DNA of 64,000 nucleotides from Glaciozyma antarctica PI12 (GCA_002917775.1 KZ627151.1:756607-820606); one strand, 5' to 3'. Numbered from the stretch's first letter, positions 12,230 through 23,530 are shown. Notes: a model not told the origin generated them from the sequence alone. Program-made: numbers and translations.

Positions 12230-13090
12230 TCAAGGGTTCTCGCACTAGAGCAGCGACATCAGCTCCATCCAACCTTCTCGCATCAAAGGACTCACGAGGA
12301 AGAAGTTGGCTCCAACCAGCTCCAACCCATTCTGCTCGACGAACGCAGCAGCATCGAACCTGCGTCTGTCGATCCGCTCATTCGACTTGACAGCGACCTG
12401 CTCCTCGATAGACAGCAACGGCTTCGACTGCTTGTACAGCAAGAAGAGGTACCGGTGATCCCTGCTCGACATCAGCTCCTCCCTAATAGTCCAAACGAGC
12501 AGACGCACCCTGTCGCTTTCCCCGGGCTAGGTCCCGTCCAAGGCGTCAATGCCTCCTCAGTCTTCTCCACCAACGGCTTCTCGTTCCCCTGCGTGATAGA
12601 ATCCACGCTAACCGGCTTCAATCCACCGACGATCCAATGCCTCCACGGTCCGAACTCCTGGTTCTCCCTCGACGGCGCGTCCGGGTCGAAGGAGAGGAGG
12701 GCGTAGGTCTCTCCCGTGCTGGTAGGGTCTTCAGCGAGGAAGGAGATGGTTGGCTCTTCAACGCCTTGCGTGGGGAGGACGTGGTTGCCAAGTTGGACGG
12801 AAGCGCCTGAGGGGAAGTCGAGTTGGAGGAAGACGGAGGGTTGAAAGGAGGCGGGGATGTAGGGCGTAGGGAGTAGGTCGGCTTTCTTGAGTCTGTGAGA
12901 GAAGGGTGTTGGTGAGTAGCTGGAGAGAGCAGGGCGTGGGGGAGGTGTTGCGGAGTGATACCGCGAGAGAGGGACTTGGTGACGCACGCAGAGATGACAG
13001 TTTGGAAGGGCAGGAGCACTGGAGGAAGGAGGAAGGAGGAGAAGGTCAGGAGCTACTCGCCCCGGTGGAACTAGATCAGAAGAGCTCACT
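12230..13090 (-). CDS. phosphatidylethanolamine-binding (PEBP/TFS1-like) protein
   Basis: Small PEBP-fold protein. Yeast Tfs1 of this family inhibits carboxypeptidase Y; other members bind lipids or kinases. The ligand-pocket motif is clear: YALLSFDPDAPSRENQEFGPWRHWIVGGL, written in pieces as DPDAPSR, then GPWRHWIV, then the second motif HRYLFLLYKQ. An intron near 12480-12530 joins ATGDHRY; the last intron joins ANFFL to CENP and stop at 12230-12232. The ATG is assembled by splicing: A at 13090, a 71-base intron, TG at 13018-13017 (MLLPFQTVISA). There is no other in-frame ATG before an upstream stop, which supports this start. Confidence 0.85.
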
Positions 13091-13318
13091 CTTGAGAGGA
13101 AGGGAAGCGGCGAGCGAGGCGGTGGTTGAGGATCAAGAGGTGAACGTCGCTCGAGGCAAGAGCACTTTCTGATCTTGCGGTGTTTTGCTCGATCTCGCTT
13201 CTCACACGACGACGACGACGATGCAATCCATGTGTAGTAAATGCAAAGAAAAAGGAAGTACAAGCTATGCAAGCTACAAAGAGACAGATAAAGCACAGAT
13301 GCTGAGGAAGTATAAGAA

Positions 13319-16300
13319 TCAAGCGTGATCTCGACGGCACACAGGGCAGCTGCCGTTCGTCTTCAACCATGACTGTGGAAAGGAGAGTTAGCGAGAGCCT
13401 ATAGGAAAGGAGGAAAGAACCGAACCGAAAGGCACTCCTCGTGGAATCCGTGAAGACAGGTCCCGAGCATGCACGCGTCGTCCTCCTCGTAATCCTGCCT
13501 CACCACCATCAGCCTCGTCCAAGCAAACACATAGAAGCGAAGCGAATTTACCATCAAACAAACTGCGCACCTCTCCTCCTTCTCCATCCCCCTCCTCGCA
13601 AGCGCCGGCACATCGTCACACCATCCTCACCGCACTCGTCGTCGCGACCCCGTTCGCCACCGCCTCTTTCCGCGGCGGGAACGGCCAGTCCTTGTACTGG
13701 AATTTCTGGAGCTCAGAAATCTTGGCCAGCGCAACTCCTTTGGGCTTGACGTCGCCTAGACGCTCGGAAAGGCGAATGAGCGATTCGTACGAAGTGTCGA
13801 ATTCGTCGTCGTCCTATCACCACATCGTTAGCTCGCCTGCGTAGTGAACGACGGAGAACGAACGCACGAGGTAGTTTCTAGGATCAAGCGCCGCCGAATC
13901 CCTCCCGAAGAACGCCGGGAACTCGTCGTCAAAAAATACCCCTCCGATCCTCGCCCTCCCTCCAATCCCTCTCAAGAAATCCGCCAACCCCCTCCTCCTC
14001 GCTCCAGGCGGACTCGCCTCCCTCGCTTCCTCGAGCGGCTCAGCGCCCCCTGCCATCCCGCCCAGGAGCGAGCGCATCGCCGCCCTCTCGCGCCGGAGCG
14101 AGGCCAGGCGCTCGCTGCGTACTTGACGCTGGAGCAAGCGATCCGTACTGTCGGTATCGTCGATCTCAGCGCGCGCTTCGCCAAAGACGTGTCGGCGGCG
14201 GAGAGTCATGTCGGTCGCTTCGGAGCGAGAGCCAAAGCGCGCGAGAGCGTCGGCGAGGCTGGCGCTGCGGACGGGGAGTCGGGGGAGAGGTGGACGCTCG
14301 GGAGGGGCGGAGGTGGAGGGAGGGTTGGCGCCGAAAGGGCGGAGAGAGGGGTCGTCGACTTGGGGGTGGGCGGTCGAAGGCGTGTAGCGGGTCGCTTCGA
14401 AACTGAAGGCGGGGTGGTAGCGAGCGTCGTGGTCGTGCTGCCGAACGAAGCGCTCGTCAGGATCATCTAGAACGAGCAATCAAAATAGAAACCGGCGCAC
14501 CTCGTTCGCCCCAAACCTCGCATCTTCCTCCACCCCCGCCCTGCTCACAGAAGGTCCCGCCGCATGCGCCGGATGAGGGAAGACGAACCTCCTCCCCGAG
14601 CTCCCACTCGGCAGCATAAGCGGCAGCGTAGGCGGCCTCCACTCCCTCTCCGGTGGAACCTCTCCGTCCTCCTCCTCCTCCGCAAACATGCTCGCCACGC
14701 GCTCCGCTCGTCGTTCGGCGTATCGCGCACTAGGGAACGTCGGTCGAGGAATCCTGATCGCTGGTCGTCCCGTCGTCGAAGTCGAAGGCGCATCAACAGC
14801 GGGAGAGAAGATGGAAGTCGGGTTCGTCCTACTCGAGAATCCCGCTCTCCCTCGTTCCCTCGACTCGTTCGACTGCCCCCTTCCCTCACTCCACCAATCC
14901 TCGAACCCCCTCTCAAATTCCTCCATCCCCCTCCGAGGACTAGGGCTCTCCTCCCTCTCCCAAGGCCTCGCCTCCCCACTCCCCGACTCCCTCATCCCCG
15001 GCTCTCTCCACCCCGGCAACGAAGAAGCAGGCGTCGCAAAGCCTCGCGAACGCCTAGCATCCATAGCGCTCTCCGAAGCCCCCGGCATCTGTCCCTCCCT
15101 CCAACGCTCATTCGCACGCGCCGTCGGTCCCCGCCCTCGAGCCCCAAACGACGTCGACGGAGCAGCTCCGGCCATTTGGCCCCAAAGCCTCGGCGGCTCG
15201 ACCGCTTGACGACCGCCCCATTCCTCGTGCCGAGGCGGGTCATCCTCGATCGCTGGTCCGCCTGCGTTGGACCTAGGAAGACGTCGACGGGAACGGAGGT
15301 TGGAGAGGAAGTGGAGGGCGCGAGAGGCAGAGGTTCCGAGAGGCTGGTTGTCGTCTGAGCTGCGAGGAGAGGTTGGAGGGGAGGATGGGGAGGCTGGATC
15401 GGTGAGATTGTGTCGAGAGGATCCGATGGAGAGGCCGAGGAGGGGACGGCGGGAGGATACATCTGCGGGGGCGAGGCTATCGATAGAAGGAAGGTCCTCG
15501 TCGCTCTCCAAAGCCGGAGAGCGAGATCCCAGCAACCTCTCCGACGCGTCGATGTCCTCGTCCGCTCTCGCAATAACGCTCTGCGACCTCGCGATATCCT
15601 CCTCCGCTCTCTCCAACATCGTCCGTCTCCTCTCCCTCGCCAACCCCTCTTCCACCTCTCCCAACACCCGCCTCCCACGCTGCTCGAGGCTCTCGCTCGC
15701 TCGGTCGTGCTCCCGCTCCTCGCGCCAGAACGCCACGAGGGGATCGAATTCCCTCTCCCGCATAGGATCAGGACGGGCTCGAGCCGACCGCGGGTGAAGA
15801 GGGGCAGAAGGGGGAGGGATGGCGGTGGAAGAAGCGACGGGTTGGGAAGAGGAGGAGGTGCGGCGGAAAGTGAGGAAAGAGGGGGCTCGTCGGCGGGTGT
15901 CGGAGGGGGGCGATTGGGGCTGGGTCGTGCGGAGGGAGGAGAGGGAGCTTTCTGGGAGTGATGGAGAGGGGTGAGATCGAGCGGTCGCGAGGGAGAGGGA
16001 GGGGAGGGAGAGCCTCGAGCGCCTGATGGGGGGAAGGTCGTCGGATGGCGAGCCGGTCGCTGCGCCGTTACTGAGAGTCGGGTCGAGGGGAAACAGGAAT
16101 GGGCGTCCGGCGGGAGCGAAAGAGGAGGAGAGGGCCCATTCGTCGAAGGGTTCCTCCTCGGGCGCAACGGACGACCTTCGCCTCTTGGACCTATCCAGCG
16201 GCTCACCAAGCCCGTAATTCCCACTCGCACTCTCCGTCTCCTCGCCCCTTCGATCCCTCGAGCTCGCTCGACTCGTTCCCGGCGACCTACGACGCAACGT

Positions 16301-16929
16301 CGCATGTCCCGCCGGCTCCTGAAGGAATCGCGACCGAATCACAGACGTAGCCGTCGCGCGCTGGGAATCGAAAGAATGTCGGTAGCTCGCAGGGTTACGA
16401 GGAGAGGTCGGGGTGGCGGAGGTGAAAGGGGAGAAGGAGGAGGTTCCGGTGGAGGGGGAGACTTCTTCAAAGGCTCGTTTGAAGGAGGGGCCGGGGGAGG
16501 GAGCTTGAGTAGGCTCGAGGATGGAGGGGGTCTCTTCGACGTGCGAGTACCGCGCTCGGAACGGTCGGCGGATAGCGACGTTCGAAGCAAAGGGCGTTCG
16601 TTCGCCCGTAGCACCACTGCACCCAATCAGCCCTGCGTCCGACCAGTCGAGAAGCGCAACTCAACTCACCCATCCTCGGTCTCACCCTCAACCTCCATCC
16701 CAAACGTCTCCTCCTCTCTCTCAGCACTCCTCCCCCTCCCCTCCTCGCCCTCTATGTCCCCCTCTACCTCCCCACTTGCCCCGTCCATCCGCCTCCCGAA
16801 TAGGGGGCCAGGGTAGCGCGGCAACGAAGAGGGCGTCGGGAGCCCTGTCGTCGCTCGCGGGGGATCAGGTTTGGTGGTCGTGGGGTTGTCGATATTCATA
16901 GCCTGGGCTGGGGAGTAGGGGCTGGACAT
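13319..16929 (-). CDS. large RING-H2 protein, probable E3 ubiquitin ligase
   Basis: About 1,100 residues. Nearly everything before the C-terminus is Ser/Arg/Pro-rich and predicted disordered by eye. The last exons encode a RING-H2 finger: EERCAVCL, then a spacer, LGTCLHGFHEECLS, WLKTNGSCPVCRRDHA and stop at 13319-13321, giving a C3H2C3 ligand pattern. Such fingers recruit E2 enzymes. Introns split the finger three times, one of them only about 37 bases. The N-terminus is MSSPYSPAQAMNIDN at 16927-16929. The long exon 14480-16342 is open on several frames because of base composition; the frame chosen joins to both flanking exons. Substrate unknown. Confidence 0.72.
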
Positions 16930-17365
16930 GGTTGAGTGGAGTGGAAGGCTGGCGAGTCGGAGAGGGATGCGGGGAGGGACGGGAGGGGAGAGGGTGGCGG
17001 GCGGTGGAGAGGTGGGTAGTGGGGTGCGGACGTCGAGTGGTGTGTGAGTGAGGGGGCGGGAGAGTGGGAGGGATCACCGAGATGAGGAGTTGCGGTCTCG
17101 GATGGGCGTTGTGTCGGCGTCGACGAGTTCGCGCTGGGTGCGAGTGGACGATCTACGGCCGTGCTAAGCCTTGACGAACGTTCAGGCACGGTGAGGAAGG
17201 AGGAAGAGAGGCTCGTCGCTCGAAACTCTGGTCGTCGTCGACTCCGGTCTCGACTAAATTACCTCGAGCTACTCGCGACCCGACGTGTGCTTCACTCAAG
17301 ACCTCTCGGTTCTCCTCTCCACTAATCCTGAAAACAAACTACAATAAGTGCTACCAAAACGCCAT
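16930..17365. other. intergenic, 436 bases
   Basis: Promoter side of the RING gene and 3' side of the WD40 gene, both on the minus strand. GA-rich. I see nothing coding. Confidence 0.5.
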
Positions 17366-18877
17366 CTACGCCATCTCCACATCCTTATCCCCCGTCCTAA
17401 ACACCTTGACGACCCCATCCTCCGCACCACTAATGACGAGTTTCCCATCCCTGCTAATCGCAACCGCATGAATCGGGTCCCGATGACCGAGGAGCGTTTG
17501 CTCGCACGATCCACGGCGGTAGTCCCAGATCTTGAGCGTCTTGTCGGCGGAACCGGTGACGAAGTAGGTCGTCCCTGGAGCAAAGGCGAGGGAGGTGACG
17601 GCGTCCTGCGAGAGATTAAATCAGCTCTATCGAACGAGAGGAAGGCCTTGGAGAGGAGGAAGGAACGTACCTCGTGCAATCCCGTCGTTCGCAATTTGAA
17701 AGTGTTGGCCTCCCAAGTGCACACCCTCCCATCCGTCCCAACGCTCACCAACACCGTAACACTCGCCGCTCCTCCAATCGGCACCTCCGAAAACGCGACC
17801 GCCTCGACACTCGACCCCTCCTCATGCCCCAGCATCTGCGCCAACACAGTCCCCTGCACGAGGTTGACCGCTCGCAGTCCTCCTTCCGCTCCGCCGCAGA
17901 TCGCTACCGTGCCCGCCGTGTTGATGGCGAGAGAGTTGATGCCGTTCTTGAGACGGAAACGACCGTCGGCGGGGAGGAGCTTGTGCACTGCGTTGCCGGT
18001 TTTGGGATCCCAGAGGATTAGGCACGAGTCCTCGGAGCAGGTGACGATCTTCTTTCCTGTGGTGCTGGCGTTAGTGTGATTCGGGGAGGGAAGAGGAGGG
18101 GCGTACCATCGGGAGTCCAGGCGCCGCAGGTGACGGGGGCAATATGACCTGTGAGGACGTATAGGGTGTTGCCGGTCGGTACTGCGCGAGAGAGTCAGAT
18201 TGAGAGCTCCAGTACAGCAAGGGAGGAGATGAACGCACACTGCCAGATCCAAACAGTCCCATCTGAGCTACCGCACAGCAAGAGGTTCCCCTTGGGGTGC
18301 CAATCCATCCACTGCGCCGCTCTCATCAGCTCCTCCTCCCTCCCAGCTCGTCGCCCAGACTCACATTAACCTCCTCCGGCCCCTCGAGCCCAATCACAAA
18401 CTCCCAGTTGAGGTACCCTTCCCCCTTCCTCCTCCACACTCGCACCTTCCCATCCATGCCCCCCGTCGCCACCATCTCTCCATCGAAATTGAACCCGACA
18501 CTCGTCACACTATCCGTATGCCCATCCAACCTCGCCAGCTCCTCCCCAGTATCCGTACGCCAAACATGTCCCATATCGTCCCCTCCTCCGCTGACGGCGA
18601 TCAGAGAGTCGACAGGATGAAGCGCGACCGCAAAGACCGCGTCCTCGTGCCCCACGTACTCGGCTTTTGAGTCGTCCAATCCGTTGTCGAGCATCGTCTC
18701 CGCGTCGTCCGTTGGCTCCTCTTCTCCTTCATCGTCCCCGTCTTCGTCCTCCTCGACGTCCATGCCGTCCGGACCGATTTCCTCGACCTCTTCGACCTCG
18801 AGGACGTCGTCGTCGGTCACGAAATCGCCGGGGTTGGTCGTGTCGGGCTCCTGAACGGATTGGAGAGGAGTTGACAT
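17366..18877 (-). CDS. SQT1: WD40 protein Sqt1/AAMP, ribosomal protein L10 chaperone
   Basis: Dedicated chaperone of Rpl10 (uL16) in large-subunit assembly, based on the yeast Sqt1/human AAMP family. It begins MSTPLQSVQEPDT (ATG 18875-18877), with an acidic N-terminal stretch rich in Glu and Asp. WD repeats follow: YVGHEDAVFAVALHP, then SGGGDDMGHVWRTDTGE, LDGHTDSVTSVGFNFDGE and ATGGMDGKVRVWRRKGEG, which match the Sqt1/AAMP order. Later repeats include KIVTCSEDSCLILWDPKTG and the final GAEDGVVKVFRTGDKD. The stop is at 17366-17368. About five introns, all with canonical signals. Confidence 0.87.
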
Positions 18878-19588
18878 GCTGGGAGAGGAGGTGGAGGTGT
18901 GTGGAGAGCTCAAAGAGGTGGAGCTGAGCTGATCAGAAAAAACGGCTGTGGGTGAGCTCGGACCTCAAAATTTGGAGTTCGGGGATGCTGACGGAGGGAG
19001 AGTCGAGATGGTTTGAGCGGAGAGGTGGAAGGATCTCGTAGTTACGAATCTCTGAAGAAAGAGAGCTGGGGATAAAACAGGCAAACCTGACTCGAGCGAA
19101 TACCGACCGCGGCGCGTGTTCAAGTGCTCGAGTCTTGCAAAGCTCCGCTGTTCAAGAGTGGAAGCGAAAAGCGAGACGTGTACTTATAACGGGAGTTGAG
19201 TCCTGCGAGCTGAAGCAGAAACGAAGGAGGGAAAGCGAGAGCGAGGGCGAGATAAATGGGGCGAGAGAGCGAGCGCGTCTTCAAGCTCGCGAAATGTGAA
19301 CGCAATTCAATTCGAGCGAAGCACAGGAACACAGTGATTAAAACTTTGAGCTGAAGCTGCAGTCGTTTGCGAGCGGAAGACGAAGCTGGCTGAAACAGGA
19401 GCGCCTTACGAAGAGCGACAGCCTCGCTCACCGAGCTCTTGAGCCTGGCAGAGCGCGACGGAGAGCCAAAGCAAAAAGTCTTCGCAGGTGGATTAATCCC
19501 TTCGTATGCTACAGCTGCAAAGTGAAGTCAGCGAGACCCGAAAGCAAACAGCGACGACTCACCTATACAACCCGACCCTCGAGCCCCC
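18878..19588. other. intergenic, 711 bases, low-GC patches
   Basis: Upstream region of SQT1 and downstream of the broken paralog copy 3. Contains AT-richer patches (aaaaaacgg, tataacggg, ttaaaactttgag) and purine-rich gagcgaga runs. No open frame I would support. Confidence 0.5.
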
Positions 19589-20742
19589 TCAAGCTCCCTC
19601 AAGCACCTCAAGCGTCCTCCCCTTAAGCTTAGCAGCGTTTTTGGGAAGCTCGACCTCCTTCCAACGCAGAACGCACTCCAGCACCCCCTCCAAAAGCTCC
19701 TCCTCCTGCGCTCTCCCAGAAATTCGCTCCGCAATTTCCAGCTCGCAAACCGCAGATATCAAACTGCTGTCACTTTGCGGAGAGTAGTAGTGGATGCAGG
19801 CGAGGCTGCTGAGCTACGACATTACTGTTCTTTCTGCAGCCGTCGGGTAACTTGGGAGAGAGCTTCGCGGAGTCGTCCATGCTGGCCATGGCACTTTGAA
19901 ATACGCCATGACCTTCCAAACCAGCAGATCGATCGAAGTGATGTCGAGGGCGAGGATGGGGGCAAAGAACTTGCATCGGGTGGAGAACTCGGGGTCGGAG
20001 AGGAGTGCCCAACAGCGGGTAGAGTTTTGGACCTCTTTGAAAAGCTTCGGGATCTCGGAGAATTCGCTCCAATAGCATGGCACTTGTGGTTGGCGTGGTA
20101 AGAGCACGTGTTTGTTGCGGAGAGGACGCTTGAGGGCTCGCGCGACGGCGCAGCGGAAGGGGATGGGTGATGAGAGAATATTCGCGCGGCGTGAGGCAAA
20201 TAGACGAATGTCGTGTTCGTAGTTACGGCCGGAGCTGCGAAGGCTGCAGATACTCCTGAGATCGTGCGAGTGGAGCAAGGCGGAGAGGCGAGCGAGCGAG
20301 GATGAGAAGGCAAGCTCCGCGTCGAGGAGCCTCAGCGCGTCGATCTCGAGAGTGTTCCTTGAGAGCTTGTCATCAACACCGTAGTCCACCAGGGGAAAGC
20401 AACAGAGCGTACCTTGGTCTCCCTCCAGTCAGGTTGCCTCGGCACCAGCCGTAGCTCCTCCTCCCCAAGCTACGCATCGCAGGCAGAGGAACGCCGTGCA
20501 GAGTGCCAGAGCGTGGCCTGCCGTGTAGGCCAGGCCCAGGGGTACGATGAAGAAGGTGGTGAACGCAGCGAGAAGGTGTGGGACATAGAGCAGGCCTGCG
20601 TATAGCTGCATCAGCGCCGCCATCCAGGTCGACAACTGCGGATCATCCAGACGAGCGACTCACGAAGCACCCCGGGGATCCACCACGGCGTGGACCAGCG
20701 GAGGATGTCGTATAGCTCGCGCAGCTTTACGCAGCTTGACAT
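19589..20742 (-). pseudogene. orphan paralog family, copy 3, probably broken
   Basis: Third relative of the genes at 7001-8096 and 8421-9625. ATG at 20740-20742 (MSSCVKLRELYDI). A canonical donor follows the first exon, and a hydrophobic segment (HLLAAFTTFFIVPLGLAYTA) comes in exon 2 as in the other copies. The domain blocks are present: SSPIPFRCAVARAL, APILALD and LLEGVLECVLRWKE, ending VLEGA at 19589. Two in-frame stops lie between conserved blocks in an otherwise continuous frame: TGA near 20445 and TAG near 19816. The TAG sits in four extra codons that the aligned copy 2 lacks. No canonical intron removes either stop, so I call it a pseudogene, with assembly error or unusual splicing as alternatives. 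Confidence 0.6.
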
Positions 20743-20925
20743 CGTTCGCGTTCGTTGTCGGTGGAGAAGGGACAAGGAGAGCTCCTGCGCCATCGAGACC
20801 TCCGCTCTGCAACCGTGGGAGACCTGGCTGGGCGTCACTTAAAGCTGCTTCCGTTCTCCCCTTCCGCCCCTCATCTCGACCGCTCAGTCAACAGCACGCC
20901 TTCATTCAGCACACTGGACAGCACA

Positions 20926-21641
20926 AGTGAGTCCGCAGCTGATGTTGGGGCGGTGGAAAGCACGAGGGGCAAGGGGAGGGGGGCGGAGTCGCCGGGAGGG
21001 CAGTGGCGGTGTTGGGAAGGCAGATCAAGAGGGGGAAGGAGGCGTCTCAGCAGACGAGGAGCGCGATGTAGGGCAGCGCATTGGGATCCACGGACGAATC
21101 CGTCTCTCCAGCTGCTAACCTCACGGCCCCGCAGTGGTCCGCACCTCCGACGTTATCCTGGTCCTAGGTACGCTCTCTTGCACTCGCTGAAGCACACGCT
21201 AACGCCGTACACAGTGGCTATCCTCTTCCCCCCTGCCGCAGCAGGCTTCCTCACCGGCTGCTCCTGCGACCTCCTCATCAACATTGCCTTGACGTACGCA
21301 CTCCTTCCTCCGTTCAGAAAGCCTGCTGACGCCGACCACACACAGGATGCTGGGATACATTCCCGGTCATATCCACGCATTCGTGCGTTGCTATCGAGGG
21401 AGGCAAGAGAAGGAGCTGACAACGTGCGACAGTGGCTCATCTACAAGAATGCTCAGGCTGAGGAGCGGTACGGAGAGGGACAGTACAAGTACATGGGTAA
21501 CGGAGAGTACGGTACGCACCTTCGGAACTACCTACGCGAGCGCAAGCTGATCCTCCCGCCGCAGAGCCTATCCATGGCCACAGCCACGTCATCCCGCCTC
21601 AGCATTACCAGCAGCCTCCGGCGTACGGAGCTACGCAGTAG
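20926..21641 (+). CDS. Pmp3/Sna-type plasma membrane proteolipid
   Basis: About 101 residues, UPF0057 family, which affects membrane potential and cation tolerance in yeast. The start codon is split by a 208-base intron: A at 20926, TG at 21135-21136 (MVRTSDVILVLVA). Two hydrophobic hairpin segments follow: LVLVAILFPPAAAGFLTG and INIALTMLGYIPGHIHAF, with the family's Cys pair between them. After FWLIYKNAQAEERYG comes a hydrophilic His/Gln/Tyr tail typical of the longer fungal members. Six exons, all introns with canonical branch and acceptor. Stop TAG at 21639-21641. It diverges from the broken paralog copy 3 with only 183 bases between them. Confidence 0.9.
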
Positions 21642-21665
21642 ATGTACGGAGCTACGCAGTAGATG
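21624..21665 (+). repeat. 21-bp tandem duplication across the PMP3-like stop codon
   Basis: Two identical 21-base units, 21624-21644 and 21645-21665. The first contains the last codons and the stop of the proteolipid gene; the second repeats them in the 3' UTR. Confidence 0.85.
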
Positions 21666-22018
21666 GGTGTAGGATATTCTTGGAATGCGAGAGGACGATT
21701 GTTCGGACGTTGGAGCTGTCGTCGGTCGGGGTACTCCCTCTGCTCGCAGGCGATGTCCCGTTGAACGCATCTGCTCTGGTCTCTCGCAGATGGCCTGCTC
21801 GTATCGACGGAACGGAACCTCGGTTCTCTCTCCGTCGCTCAACCAGCCTAGCTCTCCACTCTCCACCCTCCGCTCTCCGCTCTCCGCTCTAAATCGCACC
21901 CATCGCCTCCCGAACTCGCTCGCTCCACAGCCTCAAAACAATCACCAAAGCAAGCCAGTATTACAACCTTCAACTCAACACCATCCCCTCCACCACCTCC
22001 CTACCTTCATCCATCCCA
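21666..22018. other. intergenic between convergent genes
   Basis: 3' regions of the proteolipid gene and snurportin. CT-rich with short ctccgctctc-type runs near 21850-21890. Nothing coding seen. Confidence 0.5.
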
Positions 22019-22456
22019 TCATTCGCCTCCTCGCCCCCCCTCTCCCTCCACTCCCTCCACCAACTGCCCCAACCTCCCCACTCCCTCCCTCCCCTCCCTT
22101 CCCATCTCAACCTCTTTCGGCACCCAAGCACTCAGCACCGTGGTACCGCTCGTATAATGCGCTCCGACGAGGTACAGTAGTGCTCCTGTTGGGTGAAAAG
22201 GGATTTGGACGCTGGATGGAATGGGGAGGAAAGGGACGCTGCCTTCGGTTGGTAGAGAAGCGGGGAGGAGGACGGGGATTGTGAGGAGGGAAGGGGTTGC
22301 GAGGGTGCTGAGGAGGGAGGAGAGGGTTGGGGGAGTGAGAGGGGGGGAGAAGACGGGGGTGGGGAGGAGGAGGAGAGGGGATTTGGGAGTTGGTGGGAAG
22401 GTGAAGGGCTGGGTGGGGAGCTCGGAGAGCTTAGGAAGAAGGATGAGTAGAGGGGA
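22019..22456 (-). other. conserved C-terminal part of snurportin beyond an in-frame stop
   Basis: Continues the reading frame of the snurportin gene after a TAA at 22457-22459. It encodes the family's C-terminal cap-binding end, recognisable from VQIPFHPTGALLYLVG and HYTSGTTVLSAWVP, and ends at TGA 22019-22021. No GT donor lies between the repeat copies that could splice the stop away. Confidence 0.6.
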
Positions 22457-22548
22457 TTAGAGATTTAGTGGAAAGGTGAAGGGCTGGGTGGGGAGCTCGG
22501 AGAGCTTGGAGGAGAGGAAGAAGGATCTGTGGAGGGGGTTAGAGATGG
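22391..22548. repeat. imperfect tandem duplication inside the snurportin last exon
   Basis: Two diverged copies, about 22391-22465 and 22466-22548, share the core gtgaagggctgggtggggag and differ by substitutions and a 7-8-base length change. The duplication places a TAA in frame between the copies. Confidence 0.8.
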
Positions 22549-23329
22549 ACTGGAGAGGAGAGAGGAGGACGGACCGGAATTCGAAGGCAAATTCGACGTA
22601 CCTGCGATGCTGTCAGTGGGGAGTGATAGGGGGGGGGGGGGGGGGAGGAACGTACCACGTCCCGCGCCATTTGATCACGTCGAGAACCCAGAGCACTCCG
22701 ACTTCGGCATCAAAGACGCAGTCGAGCAAGCAGTCCGGCGGAAGCACCGTTGTCCTCCTCGCCAACGTCCTTCCCGCCACGCGCGACAGCAAGACCGTAT
22801 TATACCCATCTACTCCCATCAGCTCCCTTCAGCGAACTCAGGAAGACAGACTCACACGACCCATTCCCGCTCGCACACAAGCACCTCTTCCCCCTCGGCA
22901 CAACCATCGCAGCCCACTCCTTCTCCAGCCCTCTCGGCAAGCTCCTATTAAGATCCAGCGTCTCGGCATGCTGCAGGAGGTCCCTCGCCCACGCTTTATG
23001 CTTGGGCTTGTACGCCTTCCGCTTCGTCTTGCTGATCACGGGTGCCGCTTCCTCCGCTGCGTCCGCGAATGCTGAGCCCTCCGAGTCGGAGGAGAGGGAG
23101 AGGTCCTCCATGGGATCCAAGTCGGGTGCCGAACGAGCTGCTTCGAAGGCATGTTGACGGCGCTCGAGGCGGGTTAGCGAGGCGGCGGGGGAGAGGGAGA
23201 GCGCACCTCTTTTTGAGCTTCGAGAGCGCTTTGACGGCGACGATCTTGCGAGGCGGAGAGAGTGGCGGAGAGAGTGGGGGAGAGCCAGCTCTCGCGGCGG
23301 TGGTTTGGGTCGCGGTGGGAAGGCTCCAT
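22457..23329 (-). CDS. snurportin-1 (m3G-cap import adaptor), last exon interrupted
   Basis: Adaptor that carries m3G-capped snRNPs to importin beta. The ATG is at 23327-23329 (MEPSHRDPNHRRESW). The N-terminal importin-beta-binding-like part has SQDRRRQSALEAQKE, spliced to RRQHAFEAARSAPD. An acidic linker follows, then the cap-binding domain: LPRGLEKEWAAMVVPRGKRC, TTVLPPDCLLDCVFD and VLDVIKWRGTWYV. The next exon has FFLSSKLSELPTQPF and then meets TAA at 22457-22459. The family's C-terminal end is still encoded downstream in the same frame. The gene may therefore be truncated, pseudogenised or misassembled. It diverges from LSM6 with about 200 bases between the starts. Confidence 0.75.
22629..22646. 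repeat. 18-base poly-G tract
   Basis: Uninterrupted run of G on the plus strand, inside a snurportin intron (poly-C on the coding strand, next to the donor). Length may vary or be miscalled. Confidence 0.9.
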
Positions 23330-23530
23330 GGATGTGTCGGGGAGGAGTCGGGCTGTTTGGCGTGTTGGAACGGATGGGGTGGAGTTAGTTGTTGCAAGCT
23401 GTTGTCGCTGTCCGTGTTGAAGCTGTGTTGCAAGCAGAGAGGAGGCAAGAGGGAGCTGGCAAGAGAGACGAGCAGGCGAACGACGACAACACCTCTTCTC
23501 CTCCGCCCACCTCACCTCCAACCAGTCAGC

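Noticed and set aside
14992-16305. 437-codon open frame on the minus strand overlapping the RING gene
   Set aside because: Alternative frame of the same exon, very rich in Arg, Ser and Pro, and it does not join to the RING-H2 exons.
19805-19835. 12-base GT...AG stretch in paralog copy 3 as an intron
   Set aside because: Far below any known spliceosomal intron length and without a branch site. Kept only as an oddity under the finding on this copy.
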